Positions 21,801-33,800 of a stretch of 64,000 bases of DNA are shown here, one piece after another. Each line of letters opens with the position of its first letter. The first letter of the stretch is position 1. Source of the DNA: Lytechinus pictus (taxonomy: Eukaryota; Echinodermata; Echinoidea; Temnopleuroida; Toxopneustidae). The position numbers and the translations under genes are program-made. The stretch lies in NCBI RefSeq assembly GCF_037042905.1, contig NC_087249.1:8428001-8492000 (forward strand), given 5' to 3'. The notes beneath the pieces are model-generated. The model was not told where the DNA came from. It ran no database searches and was given only the letters and a program-made list of their open reading frames with translations.

Positions 21801-24800
21801 CAGGAGCAGGTAACAGCAGGCATTTTAAAATAATTTTACCCTCATGGATTTTTGGCTCGGTGTAAAAATGGCAGAGGTAAAAATGGCAGAAGTAAAAATG
21901 GCAGAGGTAAAAATGGCAGAGGTAAAAATGGCAGAGGTAATAATGGCAGAGGTAGTAATGGCAGAGGTAAAAATGGCAGAGGTAATAATGGCAGAGGTAA
22001 AAATGGCAGAGGTAATAATGGCAGAGGTAAAATGGCAGGGGTTATAATGGGAGAGGTAAAAATGACAGCTCTAGGTAAAATATGGCCAGTCTTAAAACCC
22101 CATGCAATGAATTGTCAAAAAGCCCCCGCATGTACATACATTAAATAAGTGCATGTCACGGTTAGGCATTTCATCATCATTATGTCTTCATCGGCCTAAC
22201 AATGCTATTTACGAATTCGTTGCAGGTGTACCGTGAACGCTTTTTAAAAAGAAATCAAACGACAGATATTTTTTCATTCAATTTATCAAGAGCAAAATGA
22301 AACTGCACTATTCTCATTCATCATTTTATAACATTCCTTTTTGTCTGGCTGGTGTTTTTTTATATCTAAAGTTTTGCCAGGTTTACCGATGCAAAAAGGA
22401 GGAAGAGTAGACATAAGAGAGGTGGAGAGACAGAGAGGGTTAGGGGGCGGGGAAAAACATATAGAACATAGCGGGGAAAGCTTAGACGTTGAAATTGTCA
22501 AGAATGATTGTGGTTAAATATTATGTCAGAGGTAAAAATGGCAGAGGTAAAAATGGCAGAGGTAATAATGGCAGAGGTAATAATGGCAGAGGTAATAATG
22601 GCAGAGGTAATAATGGCAGAGGTAATAATGGCAGAGGTAATAATGGCAGAGGTAAAATGGCAGGGGTTATAATGGGAGAGGTAAAAATGACAGCTCTAGG
22701 TAAAATATGGCCAGTCTTAAACCCCCATGCAATGAATTGTCAAAAAGCCCCCGCATGTACATACATTAAATAAGTGCATGTCACGGTTAGGCATTTCATC
22801 ATCATTATGTCTCCATCGGCCTAACAATGCTATTTACGAATTCGTTGCAGGTGTACCGTGAACGCTTTTTAAAAAGAAATCAAACGACAGATATTTTTTC
22901 ATTCAATTTATCAAGAGCAAAATGAAACTGCACTATTCTCATTCATCATTTTATAACATTCCTTTTTGTCTGGCTGGTTTTTTTTATATCTAAAGTTTTG
23001 CCAGGTTTACCGATGCAAAAAGGAGGAATAGTAGACCTAAGAGAGGTGGAGAGACAGAGAGGGTTAGGGGGCGGGGAAAGCTTAGACGTTGAAATTGTCA
23101 AGAATGATTGTGGTTAAATATTATGTCCTTATTTGTAATGTCGTCTGTACTATTCACTTTAAATAATTGAATGACAATAAGCATGCGTTCCCAGGCTTGG
23201 CACTGAATATAATATGAAACTGATATTATTAAAATCAATAATAATCTTGCTTTGACTGGTAAACCAATTTGGGGTCGATCGAGGGGGACCGTCTGGTTCA
23301 GATTCTTTGCATAAAAGAAGACCCTGAAACTTTACTACTGCATCCAATATGATATAAACGCCTTGATGGTCATAACCCTTGGAAGCGGAAGTACTGTTGG
23401 GTATTTTGTACAACATAAGCAGTACCCTCTTGGTAATTAGCTTGGTATGCTAAAATGTAGAGATTTGATACAAATCTCTGTTATTTTTCAAACAGAAGAA
23501 AAAACATTGTTTATTATTTAATTGTTTTTATGTTTGTTGTAATTCTTTTTGACCTAAAAGAACTTCATTTAGTTGAAATATTTTTTTGTTTCATTTTCCC
23601 CCTTAACCAAATCCCCTTTTATTTTGGAGTGAAAACTTTTTTTCTCGGCTTCTTAACAAACCAGCACCCCATTTTCACTAACTTTTCAAAAGTAAGTGGT
23701 GCTCACTCAAGCGGAAATATTTTTCGACAGTTATATCGTCATTTGCTTAAATGGATCTGTACCAATGTAAAAATGTGGAAAAATCTTCAGGATTTTACAT
23801 GCAGGGGCTTTTTGACAATTCATTGCATGGGGGTTTTAAATAAGACTGGCCATATTTTACCTAAAGCTGTCATTTTTACCTCTCCCATTATAACCCCTGC
23901 GATTTTACCTCTGCCATTATTACCTCTGCCATTATTACCTCTGCCATTTTACCTCTGCCATTTTTACCTCTGCCATTTTTACCTCTGCCATTTTTACCTC
24001 TGCAAGTTTTACCTCTGCCATTTTACCACTGCCATTATTACCTCTGCCATTTTTACCTCTGCCATTTTTACCTCTGCCATTTTAACCTCTGCCATTTTTA
24101 CCTCTGCCATTATTACTTCTGCCATTTTTACTTCTGCCTTTTTTACCTCTGCCATTTTCACCTCTGCTATTTTTACCTTTGCCATTTTTACCTGGCACCG
24201 GATTTTTGCACATAATGAAAAGCTGAACATCCTTGTTACTTGTCCTATTTTTGCCAATTCACTTCTCACAGGTGGATATGAAGTATGACCGTTTTTAAGT
24301 GATGAGAGTTACACGCCATTTTGGAAGCCCTCTTGGATTTTAATGCAAAATGGACAATTGCATATCATTGTGAATGGTCCCAAAATATTATTTGACACCT
24401 GAAACTATAGACACCAAAATACTAGTAATATCTCTCACGCGGATGTAAAATATAATAATATCTCTTTGTAAGTAAGAGCAGCCACTTTAGACTCCATTTT
24501 TGGCAGCCATCTTTGATTTGTGGACATACTGGACCACTGAGTGTCCTTTTATCTTCTCGTAATGTATTATTTGACCCTTTAAACCATGGTTTAGACACCA
24601 AAATCATATCTCTCGGGTGGATTCTTAATGAAGTATGTCAATTTTTCAGTAGCAGCAGTCAATTTAGACTCCGTTTTTGGAAGCCATCTTGGATTTTAGG
24701 ACATACTGGACCACTGGCGGCCCTTTTTACATGTCCTGGTGTATTATTTGACCCTTTAAACCATAGTTTAGACAGCACAATCGTATCTCTCGGGTGGATT

Positions 24801-27800
24801 TTTAATGAAGTATGTAAATTTTTCAGTAACAGTAATCAATTTAGACTCCATTTTTTGGATGCCATCTTGGATTTTTTTGACAAACCTGCATGACCTCTGC
24901 ATGTAATTTTAACCTGTCCTTATGTATTATCTGACCCTTTAAACCATGGTTGAGACACCAAAATATTATCTACCAGGCAGATAATAGATGAAATATATCA
25001 ATTTTAGACTCCATTTTACAAGCCGTCTTTGATTTTTATGTCAATTTTTCAGGAACAGCAGTCAATTTAGACTTCATTTTTGGACGTCGTCTTGGATTTT
25101 TGGACATACTGGTCCACTGAGTGTCTTTTAGACCTGTCCTAATGTATTATTTGACCCTTCAAACCATGGTTAGACACCACAATCGTATATCCAGCTGGCA
25201 GATATTAAATTAACTATGTCCATTTGTAAGTAATAGAAGCCATTTTAGACCCTATTTTTGGAAGCAATCTTGGATTTTTGGACATACTTGACAACTGACT
25301 GTCCTTGTCACTTGTCCAAATGTACTACTTGACCATTAAAACCATTGAATAGAAACATAATTAAAGATACTAAGCAATAAATGAATTGTGGATTTTTAGG
25401 CTTTGGCGGCCATTTTAGACGGCCGATTTTAGCGGCCGATTCTGCATCGGCTTTTGGTCCTGAACCAAAAGCCGATCAAGTGTAAACACGGTAATAGTGA
25501 CTCAATTATGCTTGTGCATGGGCCCATACATTGCTTTGTCATAGTTGGTGCTCGATACGCTATTGTGCCCTCATACATACACAAACCCTGACACACACAC
25601 GCACACAGTGCCGTAAATGGCGAAGCGCGATTTGATTTTTTTTTTCAGATTGAAAATTCTAAGCACTTATAAGCATTGTAATGATAGACAGATTTAGTCC
25701 GGGAGCAAAACCTCATAGGAGCCCTATTTAAGGAGTTCGTACAACCCACACCACAGACAAGGTTTTACACCATAGGGGGGGGGGGTATTATGGACCCTCT
25801 AGATTACTGCTAGGTATAGTCTCAAATTGTGGTATCACTTCTAATTACAGTCGAATTTAAAAGCGATGTAAAATAGCAAAAAAATGAAAAAATCAATAAC
25901 CTTTAAGGGTGAGGTGAAATGTAAGTTGACATATCTCCGCTTGTATATGCCATAAATACGTCATTCATGTATCATAATGTTGTTGGGCGATTCCATGCTA
26001 GAAAAATCAGCCATTTTCACAACATTTTTCAAGCTGCTGTCCAAACGAACGAAGAACTTCAATTTTCTTTGTGGTAATATTAAAGTACTACTGGGTAGAC
26101 ATGCAAAAAACTGACAACCAACAAAAACATGTTGTCCATAGGTGATTTAGAGCTTAAAATGTTGCGTGTCGTACGGGACATTTCTGCGTCCCGTACGACA
26201 CACAACATATTCATCTATAATGCACCCATAATCAATTTTTTGTGTGTGTTGGTTATTAGTTTTTCACATGACTACCCACTATAGCTTTATCATTGACAAA
26301 AAAAATAATGATTTATTGCTCAAGCATTTGGCTAGGTAACTAGAAATTGCTGTCAAAATGTCCCGTACGACACGTATGGAATGGCCCTGCTGGGTGACAG
26401 CTCTAACGTTACAGTAACATTTAAAAGTGAAATTTAGATATCGAACCTTCAAAATAAGAATACACTCATGGCCAATATCCACTTCCATCTCAAGTAGATA
26501 AGAAAAAATTGATACGATAAAGTTATTTTGTGTTGTTAAACATGAGGCGCTCTATATAACTACGGTGGGACTAAATATGCGTTTCTCATAACAAAATGAA
26601 GATTTTAACCCCAACATTTCAGATATGTTTTAACTACCATATATGGGCTACTTTTCACATTCTTGTAGTGCCTTTAGTTTGAGATCAAACGCTACGTGAA
26701 TCAATTAGCATTTCTTGTTCACTGGGAATATAATATGATCCCAACCATAATCCATTTTCTTTCTTCAAACCCATTTTTTTTCTTCTAAATTTCTTTAAAT
26801 TGTAAATTATTTTATATGGTTCATTGGCCGAAAGGCCACCCCCTGGGGGCTGCCAAAGTCACCCCATCCTTTTCCGAGAGAGGTGCTGGCAACCTTCTCG
26901 CTCAGGGGGGCTGCCAAAGTCACCCAGCCATTTTCAGTATTTTGTCTATTTATGTAAAAATCTGCCATTTTGGGGGCCCCATTGAGGCAAAAAGAACATT
27001 TCTGCTATGTAGTAAAGCCACGTTTTTGTCATGAAATCACTTGGGGACAAAATAGTAGGCTTTTCTCTATCAACTGCAAGTGCTTGGACATCGAAGCCTT
27101 TATCACACAGAGGGGCTGCCGAAGTTACACACCCATTTTCCGTATTTTGCCCACCGGCGTAACAGGGGTCGGTGGCCAGGGGGGGGGGGGCAAGAGCAAA
27201 AATTTTCCCGGTCATATCATGGCATGAACAGGCGTAATGGTGTAATGAAGCGACGATTTTTAGACGGCCTGATATTGCGTGTCGGGCAGAATTTATCTTT
27301 TAAAAAAAAGTTGCGAGCGAGCGAAGCAAGCGAGCAAAAATTTTGACATTTTTAGTACAAAAATCAAATTTTGTGATAGATTTTGACATGATATCCAAAG
27401 AATAATATATTTCATTCTTCTCTCTTTCCATTCCTTTTTGTGGTCTGTACCCCCACTGTGAACAGGATTCTTTGCGGCAGTAGCGTGAAGAGTACAAAAA
27501 ACAAGGTGCACAGTATGGCGCATGTGCTAAAAAGCTGCTTAATATAAGTCCCGAGCGAGCGAAGCGACCGAGAAAAAAAAATCACCATTTCATGAGAATC
27601 TAACTTTGAGATATTTTTTGACATTATATTCAGTGAATAAAATCATATCCTTCACTCTTCCTTTGCTTTTCTTTCCTCCATTTTTTGCTCTTGGTTGTAA
27701 AACTTTTGGGGCCATGGCCCAACCCTTCCATACTCATATACGGGAGTGCAATGCGGTTGGGGTCTTGATATCAAAGCCATTTAAACCTCGCAGATCAAAT

Positions 27801-30800
27801 CGCGGGTATGTACAGAATATAGCTTTAACACAACAAATTTATTCAACCCAGTTGCGTAATCAACCAAATATTTTGAGGGGGCAAAACAAAGCAATGTGGG
27901 AAAATTTGTAACAAGTCGTCAGCGAGCAAAGCGAGCTGCAAAAAAGTGCCTATTGAAATTAAATTCTAATTATGTGATATATTTTTCCATTATATTCAGC
28001 AAATAACACATGTCATCGTTTCCATTAATTTCATTATACGTTGTCTCCTATAATTATCTCCTCTTGGGTGTGGTACCAAGACCCCCGCGCCTATATGCCA
28101 GTGATTGAACGTAAAGTTTAATGTAGGAAGGGTCCCTACAGGGGGGGGGCGTAATAGAGCCATTTTAATGTTATAGATGAAGAGCCCCTACTGCGTGGGG
28201 TCTGGGGCAAAGCCCCGGTAGCTTATTTGCATAAAATTTAGCAAGCTTATAGCACAATGTTGTATACTGTCCATCTTTCTTCCCGCTCTTTACTTTCAAT
28301 CCTCGGCAGCCCGGTCGTGTTATTAAGTTTTTTTCTTGTCCCATTTCTTTGTTTTCCAATTTATCTTTTGACTAATTCCATTCTACCTTCGCTTCCCGCT
28401 ATTGTTTGCCACTTTGTCATCTTTTGATTTATTTCCCATTATGCTACTGCATTACATAGGCCTATTTCGGAATGATTTGTTCTTTCTCAAATGTTCTTAT
28501 TTCGTTCCCTTTCCCCGCTTAATTCCTTCCTTTTTCATTAAAAGAAAATATATTTTCTTCGTTTTCTTTTCACTTTTCCCTTTCCTTTTCCCCTTTCCTT
28601 CCTCTTTCCCTTTCTTTCTCCCTCCTTTTCTCTTTTTCCCGTTTTTTTATTTTCCCGGTGAAATCCGCCAGGGGGGACAGCTTGCCCCACCTGCCCCCCC
28701 CCCCGCCTGTTACGCCACTGATTTTGCCTATTTATGGGAAAATCTGCCATTTTGGAGCCCCAATGCAGGCAAAAAGCTGTTTCCGCTGTAAACCAACCCA
28801 CTTAAATCGTCTTAAAATTATTGAGAGACAAAAGAGTACTTATTTCTCTATCATTTGCATATAAAGAAAGTGCTAGGAAATCAAAGCCTACCCCCCTCAG
28901 GGGCCTGCCGAAGTTACCCACCCCTTTTCCGTATTTTGCCTATTTATGGAAACATTTTGGAGCCCCTGTTGAGGCCAAAAAGCTATTTCTGTTGTAAAGC
29001 AAGCCACCTAAATCGTCTTAAGACTACTTGGAGATGAAAGAGTAAATTGTAAATTATTTTATATGGTTCATTGGCCGAAAGGCCACCCCCTGGGGGCTGC
29101 CAAAGTCACCCCATCCTTTTCCGAGACTACTTGGAGATGAAAGAGTAGTCTTCTTTATATCAGCTACTATAAGGAAGTGCTAGGAAATTGGAGCCTACTC
29201 CCTCAGGGGGCTGCCGAAATTACTCACCCCTTTTCCGTATTTTGCCTTTATATTTATGGGAAAATCTGCCATTTTGGAGCCCCTACTGAGGCAAAAAGCT
29301 GTTTCCGCTATAAAGCAAACCACCTAAATCGTCTTAAAACTACTTGGAGATAAAAGAGTAGTTATTTCTCTTTTAGCTACATTTAAAAAAGTGCTAGGAA
29401 ATCGAGGTCGTTCCCCTCTGGGGCCTGCCAAAGTTACCCACCCCTTTTTCGTATTTTGCCTATTAATGGGAAAATCTGCTATTTTTTGCCAGTGAGGCAA
29501 AAAGCTGCTTCCGCTGTTTCCGATACAGCAAAAATGTCATTTTGCTCCAATGAGGATGCCAAAAGACGATATTTCCAAATACATGTCAAGTACAAAAAAG
29601 GGTGAGGTAACTTTTAACAGAGTCCTGTAAAAATGAGCTAAAATATGTCAGGATAAAATTTTGAGCAATTATCTCCTAAATAATATGCAGGAGATCAATA
29701 AATATAAAAAGCTGCTTCACTAAAATATGCGTTAAATCTACTCCTAGGTCATTTGCATCATAAGTTCATGCCCTTCTTTATTCTACTTAATTGCTTGCTC
29801 GCCTCTCTATGCTCTTTTCTACTCCTCTCTTCTCTTCCTTTCCCTTCTCTTAGCCCTTTCTCTTTTAATTGTTGTTTACTCATGGTTCTAAATGTTATTA
29901 CGCATTCTTCCATGTATTATTTATCTACTGTATTTTACATTCATTGTTTTCTCTACTATATTAATGATATTATTGATGTGTATATTATACATAATGGATT
30001 AAATGTCAATTGGAATAAAATAGATGTTTAATTGAATGGAAATGAAGTTAAATAATACAACAAAAAACTGCGACATTGCTTCAATTTTGTTCATTTCAAA
30101 TGAATGGGAATACTGTGTATAGTAACATTCATCTGAGAATTGAACTTGATCATTAGAATTTGCAATGTAAACTTTGTTTGAAAATTATCAAGAGATAGAG
30201 ATTCTCACTTCGAAATGTTTGTCGTATCACTGGGCCTATCATCCAGTATCATTTTGATACTTGATATTTAGGTGGCGGAGATCATCTTACTTATGGGAAG
30301 GGGGGATTTGATATAAACAAATACTATGAGGGGGGCAAAACGACTTGAAATTATTTACATTTTATGATGTTCAGTAATGAATACTGCTGTAAAAAATGGG
30401 AGGGGGGATTGGGGCCGTTGACCCCTAAACAAATTTCAAGATAAAAAAATGAAGTTAGAAGAAAGAAAAGGAAAGGAAAATGAGGATATATTATATTTTC
30501 TGGATAATATGTCAATGTCATAATATGTCAACAAACATATTGGTGTATTAAAAACGTATTTTTTGGCTCAATCGCTTCGGTCGCGCACAGTTACTTAGAC
30601 ATTTTGCACCATACTTCATGTCTGGCCCCATCAATTTGATTTTTGAGAGCGGGGTCCTACGCCAGTGGTAATGATTTTGGTTTGGATCAGATTATAACGC
30701 CAGTAAAAAGTAATCCTAATTGATTTAAGCAGCGTTGGATCCCAAACTAACGGCACTACAAAATTGTAAATAGTAGACCGCAAGCTAGTTAGAACATAAT

Positions 30801-33800
30801 CTGAAAATGTTTAAAAATCTTCATTTTGCTATGAATAACGTATATTTAATCCAAGTATAGTTAAATACAGCGCCACATATTTAAACACAAAAATCAAATT
30901 ATCGTCTCAATTTTTTAATATCTACTTGAGATGGAAATGGACACTGGCCATCAGTGTATTCCTATTTTGAAGGTCACCCAGCAACAGTTTGATACATGAA
31001 TGACGTATTTATGACATATACAAACGGAGATATGGCAAGTTACATTTCACCCTTCCCTTAAAAGTTATTGATTTTTTTTCATTTTTGCTATTTACATTGA
31101 TGTTTAAATTCAACGGTATTAAATAAAAAGTGATACCACAATTTGAGACTACTACCTACCTAGCAGTGATCTAAAGGGTCAATACTAACTTCCTATGGTA
31201 TTAAACCTTTTCTGTGGTGTGGGTTGTACGAACTCATTCCCGACCTTTCGTTGGAGAACGCGAACGCTTATTTGCGACGGTAGTTGATTTTGGAAGAGAC
31301 TTTGGGCCCGTCGTAATGGTCGTAAAACTCTAATGCAAATTGTGTGACATGAGATTTTTTTTCGTTTCGCATCTGGAACAGAAACATTCAATTTGCGTTT
31401 CGGGTGCAAAATTCTGTTTGCTACTATGGTAAAAGCGATTTATCCGATCTAGGACGACTTTCCAAAGCCACATTTGGTTCCTCCCAGAGCTAGAGAGGCC
31501 GCCCGGGGGGCCACTTCCATTGAATAGTGGATACCAGGCGCGACCACGCGTAAAAAGGGAAAGAGTGGGCAAGTACGTTACGTATAGGCCTATGTAACGT
31601 AATAAGGGTGTCAAAAACGATGTTTAAAATACTGAAAAGGAGGATATGTTTTCAATACTTGTAGGGTTTCACAAGCTAAATATTTGTTAAGAGATGCATT
31701 TTCATAATCTGGAAAAGCCTTGCTTCCCTTGTTTAGGGTGCTTTTCGAAACCGCATGGTCGTGCCTGGTATTCACTCATCAGTAGGTGGTTTCAGACCGC
31801 CTCGAAGTTCGCCAGTTCCAGGTATTCTCTGATCGGGAAATTTACCCCGATCAGAAAATACCAGGTATTTTGGCGGTCTGAAAGCAAACTACGCGTAATA
31901 TCCCCGAAAGAAAATACCCGATAAATAGTAGGTACTTGGCGAAATTACGAGAACTTTCGCGGGGATTTTTCCAAGGTCGTGGGTATTTTGGCGGTCTGAA
32001 AGCAAATTACGGGAACTTTTAGCCCAGCGTGTCGTTGGGTGCGGCGCCGTGCATGGGTTGCTGCTGGGCTAGTGATTTTGAATTTCGCGCCTTGCTGCTT
32101 ATCAGACCATACTGCGCATGCTCGTAACTTCAGGAACTTATCCCGAAGGGTATGTTTCAGGGCGGTGTGAATGCAGGAATAATTAATGGGTATTTTTCAG
32201 CCTAAAAAAGTTCTCGTAATTTAACGGGGATTCTTGTGATCGAGGCGGTTTGAAACCACCTAATGGAAGTGGTCCCCCGGGAATTCGAATCTAATCCCCA
32301 TTTCTGGGGAAAGTAAACATAATACCCATTACATTGTGTGCTAGAGGCATATCGTTTGTGTAGGAGTAAACAAAAGAAAAAAACCCGCAATTTCGGCTGG
32401 TACGTGTTCAGACCAAGGTAACTCCTTGTTCAGACGTATACATGCTGTGTACATAATCAACGCATGCGAAATGCTTTCTGCTGGAGAGATGATTTGACCC
32501 ATGGAATCAATTGCCAGAGATCCACCAATAATCCACATTAAATGCAATATCGATTCGATGGACTGTAATGATCTATATAATTTCTAAGCCTTAATTCAGT
32601 AACTTTTTCCTCACTCAATATGTACTCGATTTGTTTGAAAAACCTCTTTCTTATCCATCTCATAATCTATTGTAGGTCCTGCATTTCGAATATCTCCAGC
32701 CATCAGTCGTAATGTACATGCATGTATGGTGCGGGTGTCGCGGGAAAGAATATTGCGCACGAAAAGCAGATCTGTAGGGCCTGTAATCCCCCTGTAACAC
32801 AAAGCTTAGCATTGATTGTAGAGCAGTTTTCTACGTTTGATTCTATTGACTATAATGTACAATCAATCTTAAAAATCAAGTGTATGATTAAGCGTTAACT
32901 TTTGTGTTAAGAGACCCTAATATTAGCGTCCGTGAGGTTTGCGAAAGGTCCCAATTTTCACAGGTCCTTGCTCACGGACTAGAATCACAAACTTTTCGAT
33001 AAGTAAATGTCAATATCAAATCGCGTCTTGCTTGTTTATAATTCATCTGTGTACTGAAAGTAATATTAATGATGACCATCATTTGATCATCGAATGATTC
33101 GGGCTGCTTGATTTTAGTTCAGCAGGATTAGTTCACAACCTTCACAACCGATAAGTGGAATTATTAGAAGATCGATCTTAGCACTGCCGCCGCGCAACAC
33201 CTAACCACCCTGAGTGATGCTTGCATGGGAGCCGGCTGTGGGCGCGCGCAGTCTATTCAGGAACCGGCTAGCCGATGACGAGTCAATTTTACTTAATTTA
33301 GAGCTAAGCCTTCTTGATTGTGTCCAGATCATGGAGATGGGTCAATTAGGACTTGATTCCCAACAATTTTCGTTCAAACTTTAATATGGAAGGGATATAA
33401 AACAAATATACCGAGCGTTTATTTCGAAAGTCTAGTGGAAATATTTTATCCGCGGTTGGTCCGGCAATGTTAATAGTAATTGCCAAACCAACCTCGGATG
33501 AAAAAATATTTCCACTATTATACTTTCTCAAACCCAGTATATTTGTAAATACTATATACACACAATATATTTCTGTCACACATATCGCTTAAATATTATT
33601 ATAAGTGAATGTTGATGGTAAAGATGTATATAGGAAAATTGAACTTTTGAATGATTCTAAATTCTCAAGCGAATTATGTACAGGACTATGACCATTTCCT
33701 TTTTTATCCCGTAAACTTTGTCATAATGATTTTTAAATAATTCTCATTGAAGGGGTTCTAACTCAATTAAAAACTTGTTTTTAGAGGAAAAAGAAAAATC

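Larger units (their letters stand above)
20790..25422. mobile_element. Giant foldback-like inverted-repeat element A (4.6 kb)
   Basis: The left arm (20790-22140) and right arm (23790-25422) are inverted copies of each other. The outer part is a tandem array of about 177-bp units. These contain GTCAAATAATA (21069, 21244, about 21421, 21599), CCAAGATGGCTTCCAAAA and CACCTG(A/T)GAGATAT-type motifs. The inner part is the 15-bp GGTAAAAATGGCAGA array, then GGTAAAATATGGCCAGTCTTA. The centre (22140-23790) carries a 600-bp tandem duplication. The outer ends match as GGCCGCTAAAGCCTGAAAATCC against its inverted form at 25392-25412. There is no coding capacity. The plan resembles foldback transposons such as the sea urchin TU family, as I recall it. 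It lies in MCT-B intron 2. Confidence 0.75.
25733..31235. mobile_element. Large inverted-repeat element B (5.5 kb)
   Basis: GAGTTCGTACAACCCACACC at 25733 recurs inverted at 31235. The arms then match through TATAGTCTCAAATTGTGGTATCAC, AAAATCAATAACCTTTAAGG and TCTCAAGTAGATA, out to about 26735 on the left and about 30700 on the right. The left arm is longer because a MITE (about 25984-26389) sits inside it. The core (26.8-30.6 kb) holds about 200-bp degenerate tandem units and several copies of the CAGTGGCGTAA dispersed repeat. No transposase-like ORF. It lies in MCT-B intron 2, about 300 bp after element A. Confidence 0.7.

Noticed and set aside
21844-22148. MAEVKMAEV and KNGRGKNGRG-type ORFs
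   Set aside because: Products of the 15-bp minisatellite.
23530-24288. 252-codon ORF, possible membrane protein
   Set aside because: Two thirds of it is the inverted 15-bp array of element A, and the rest has no recognisable family.
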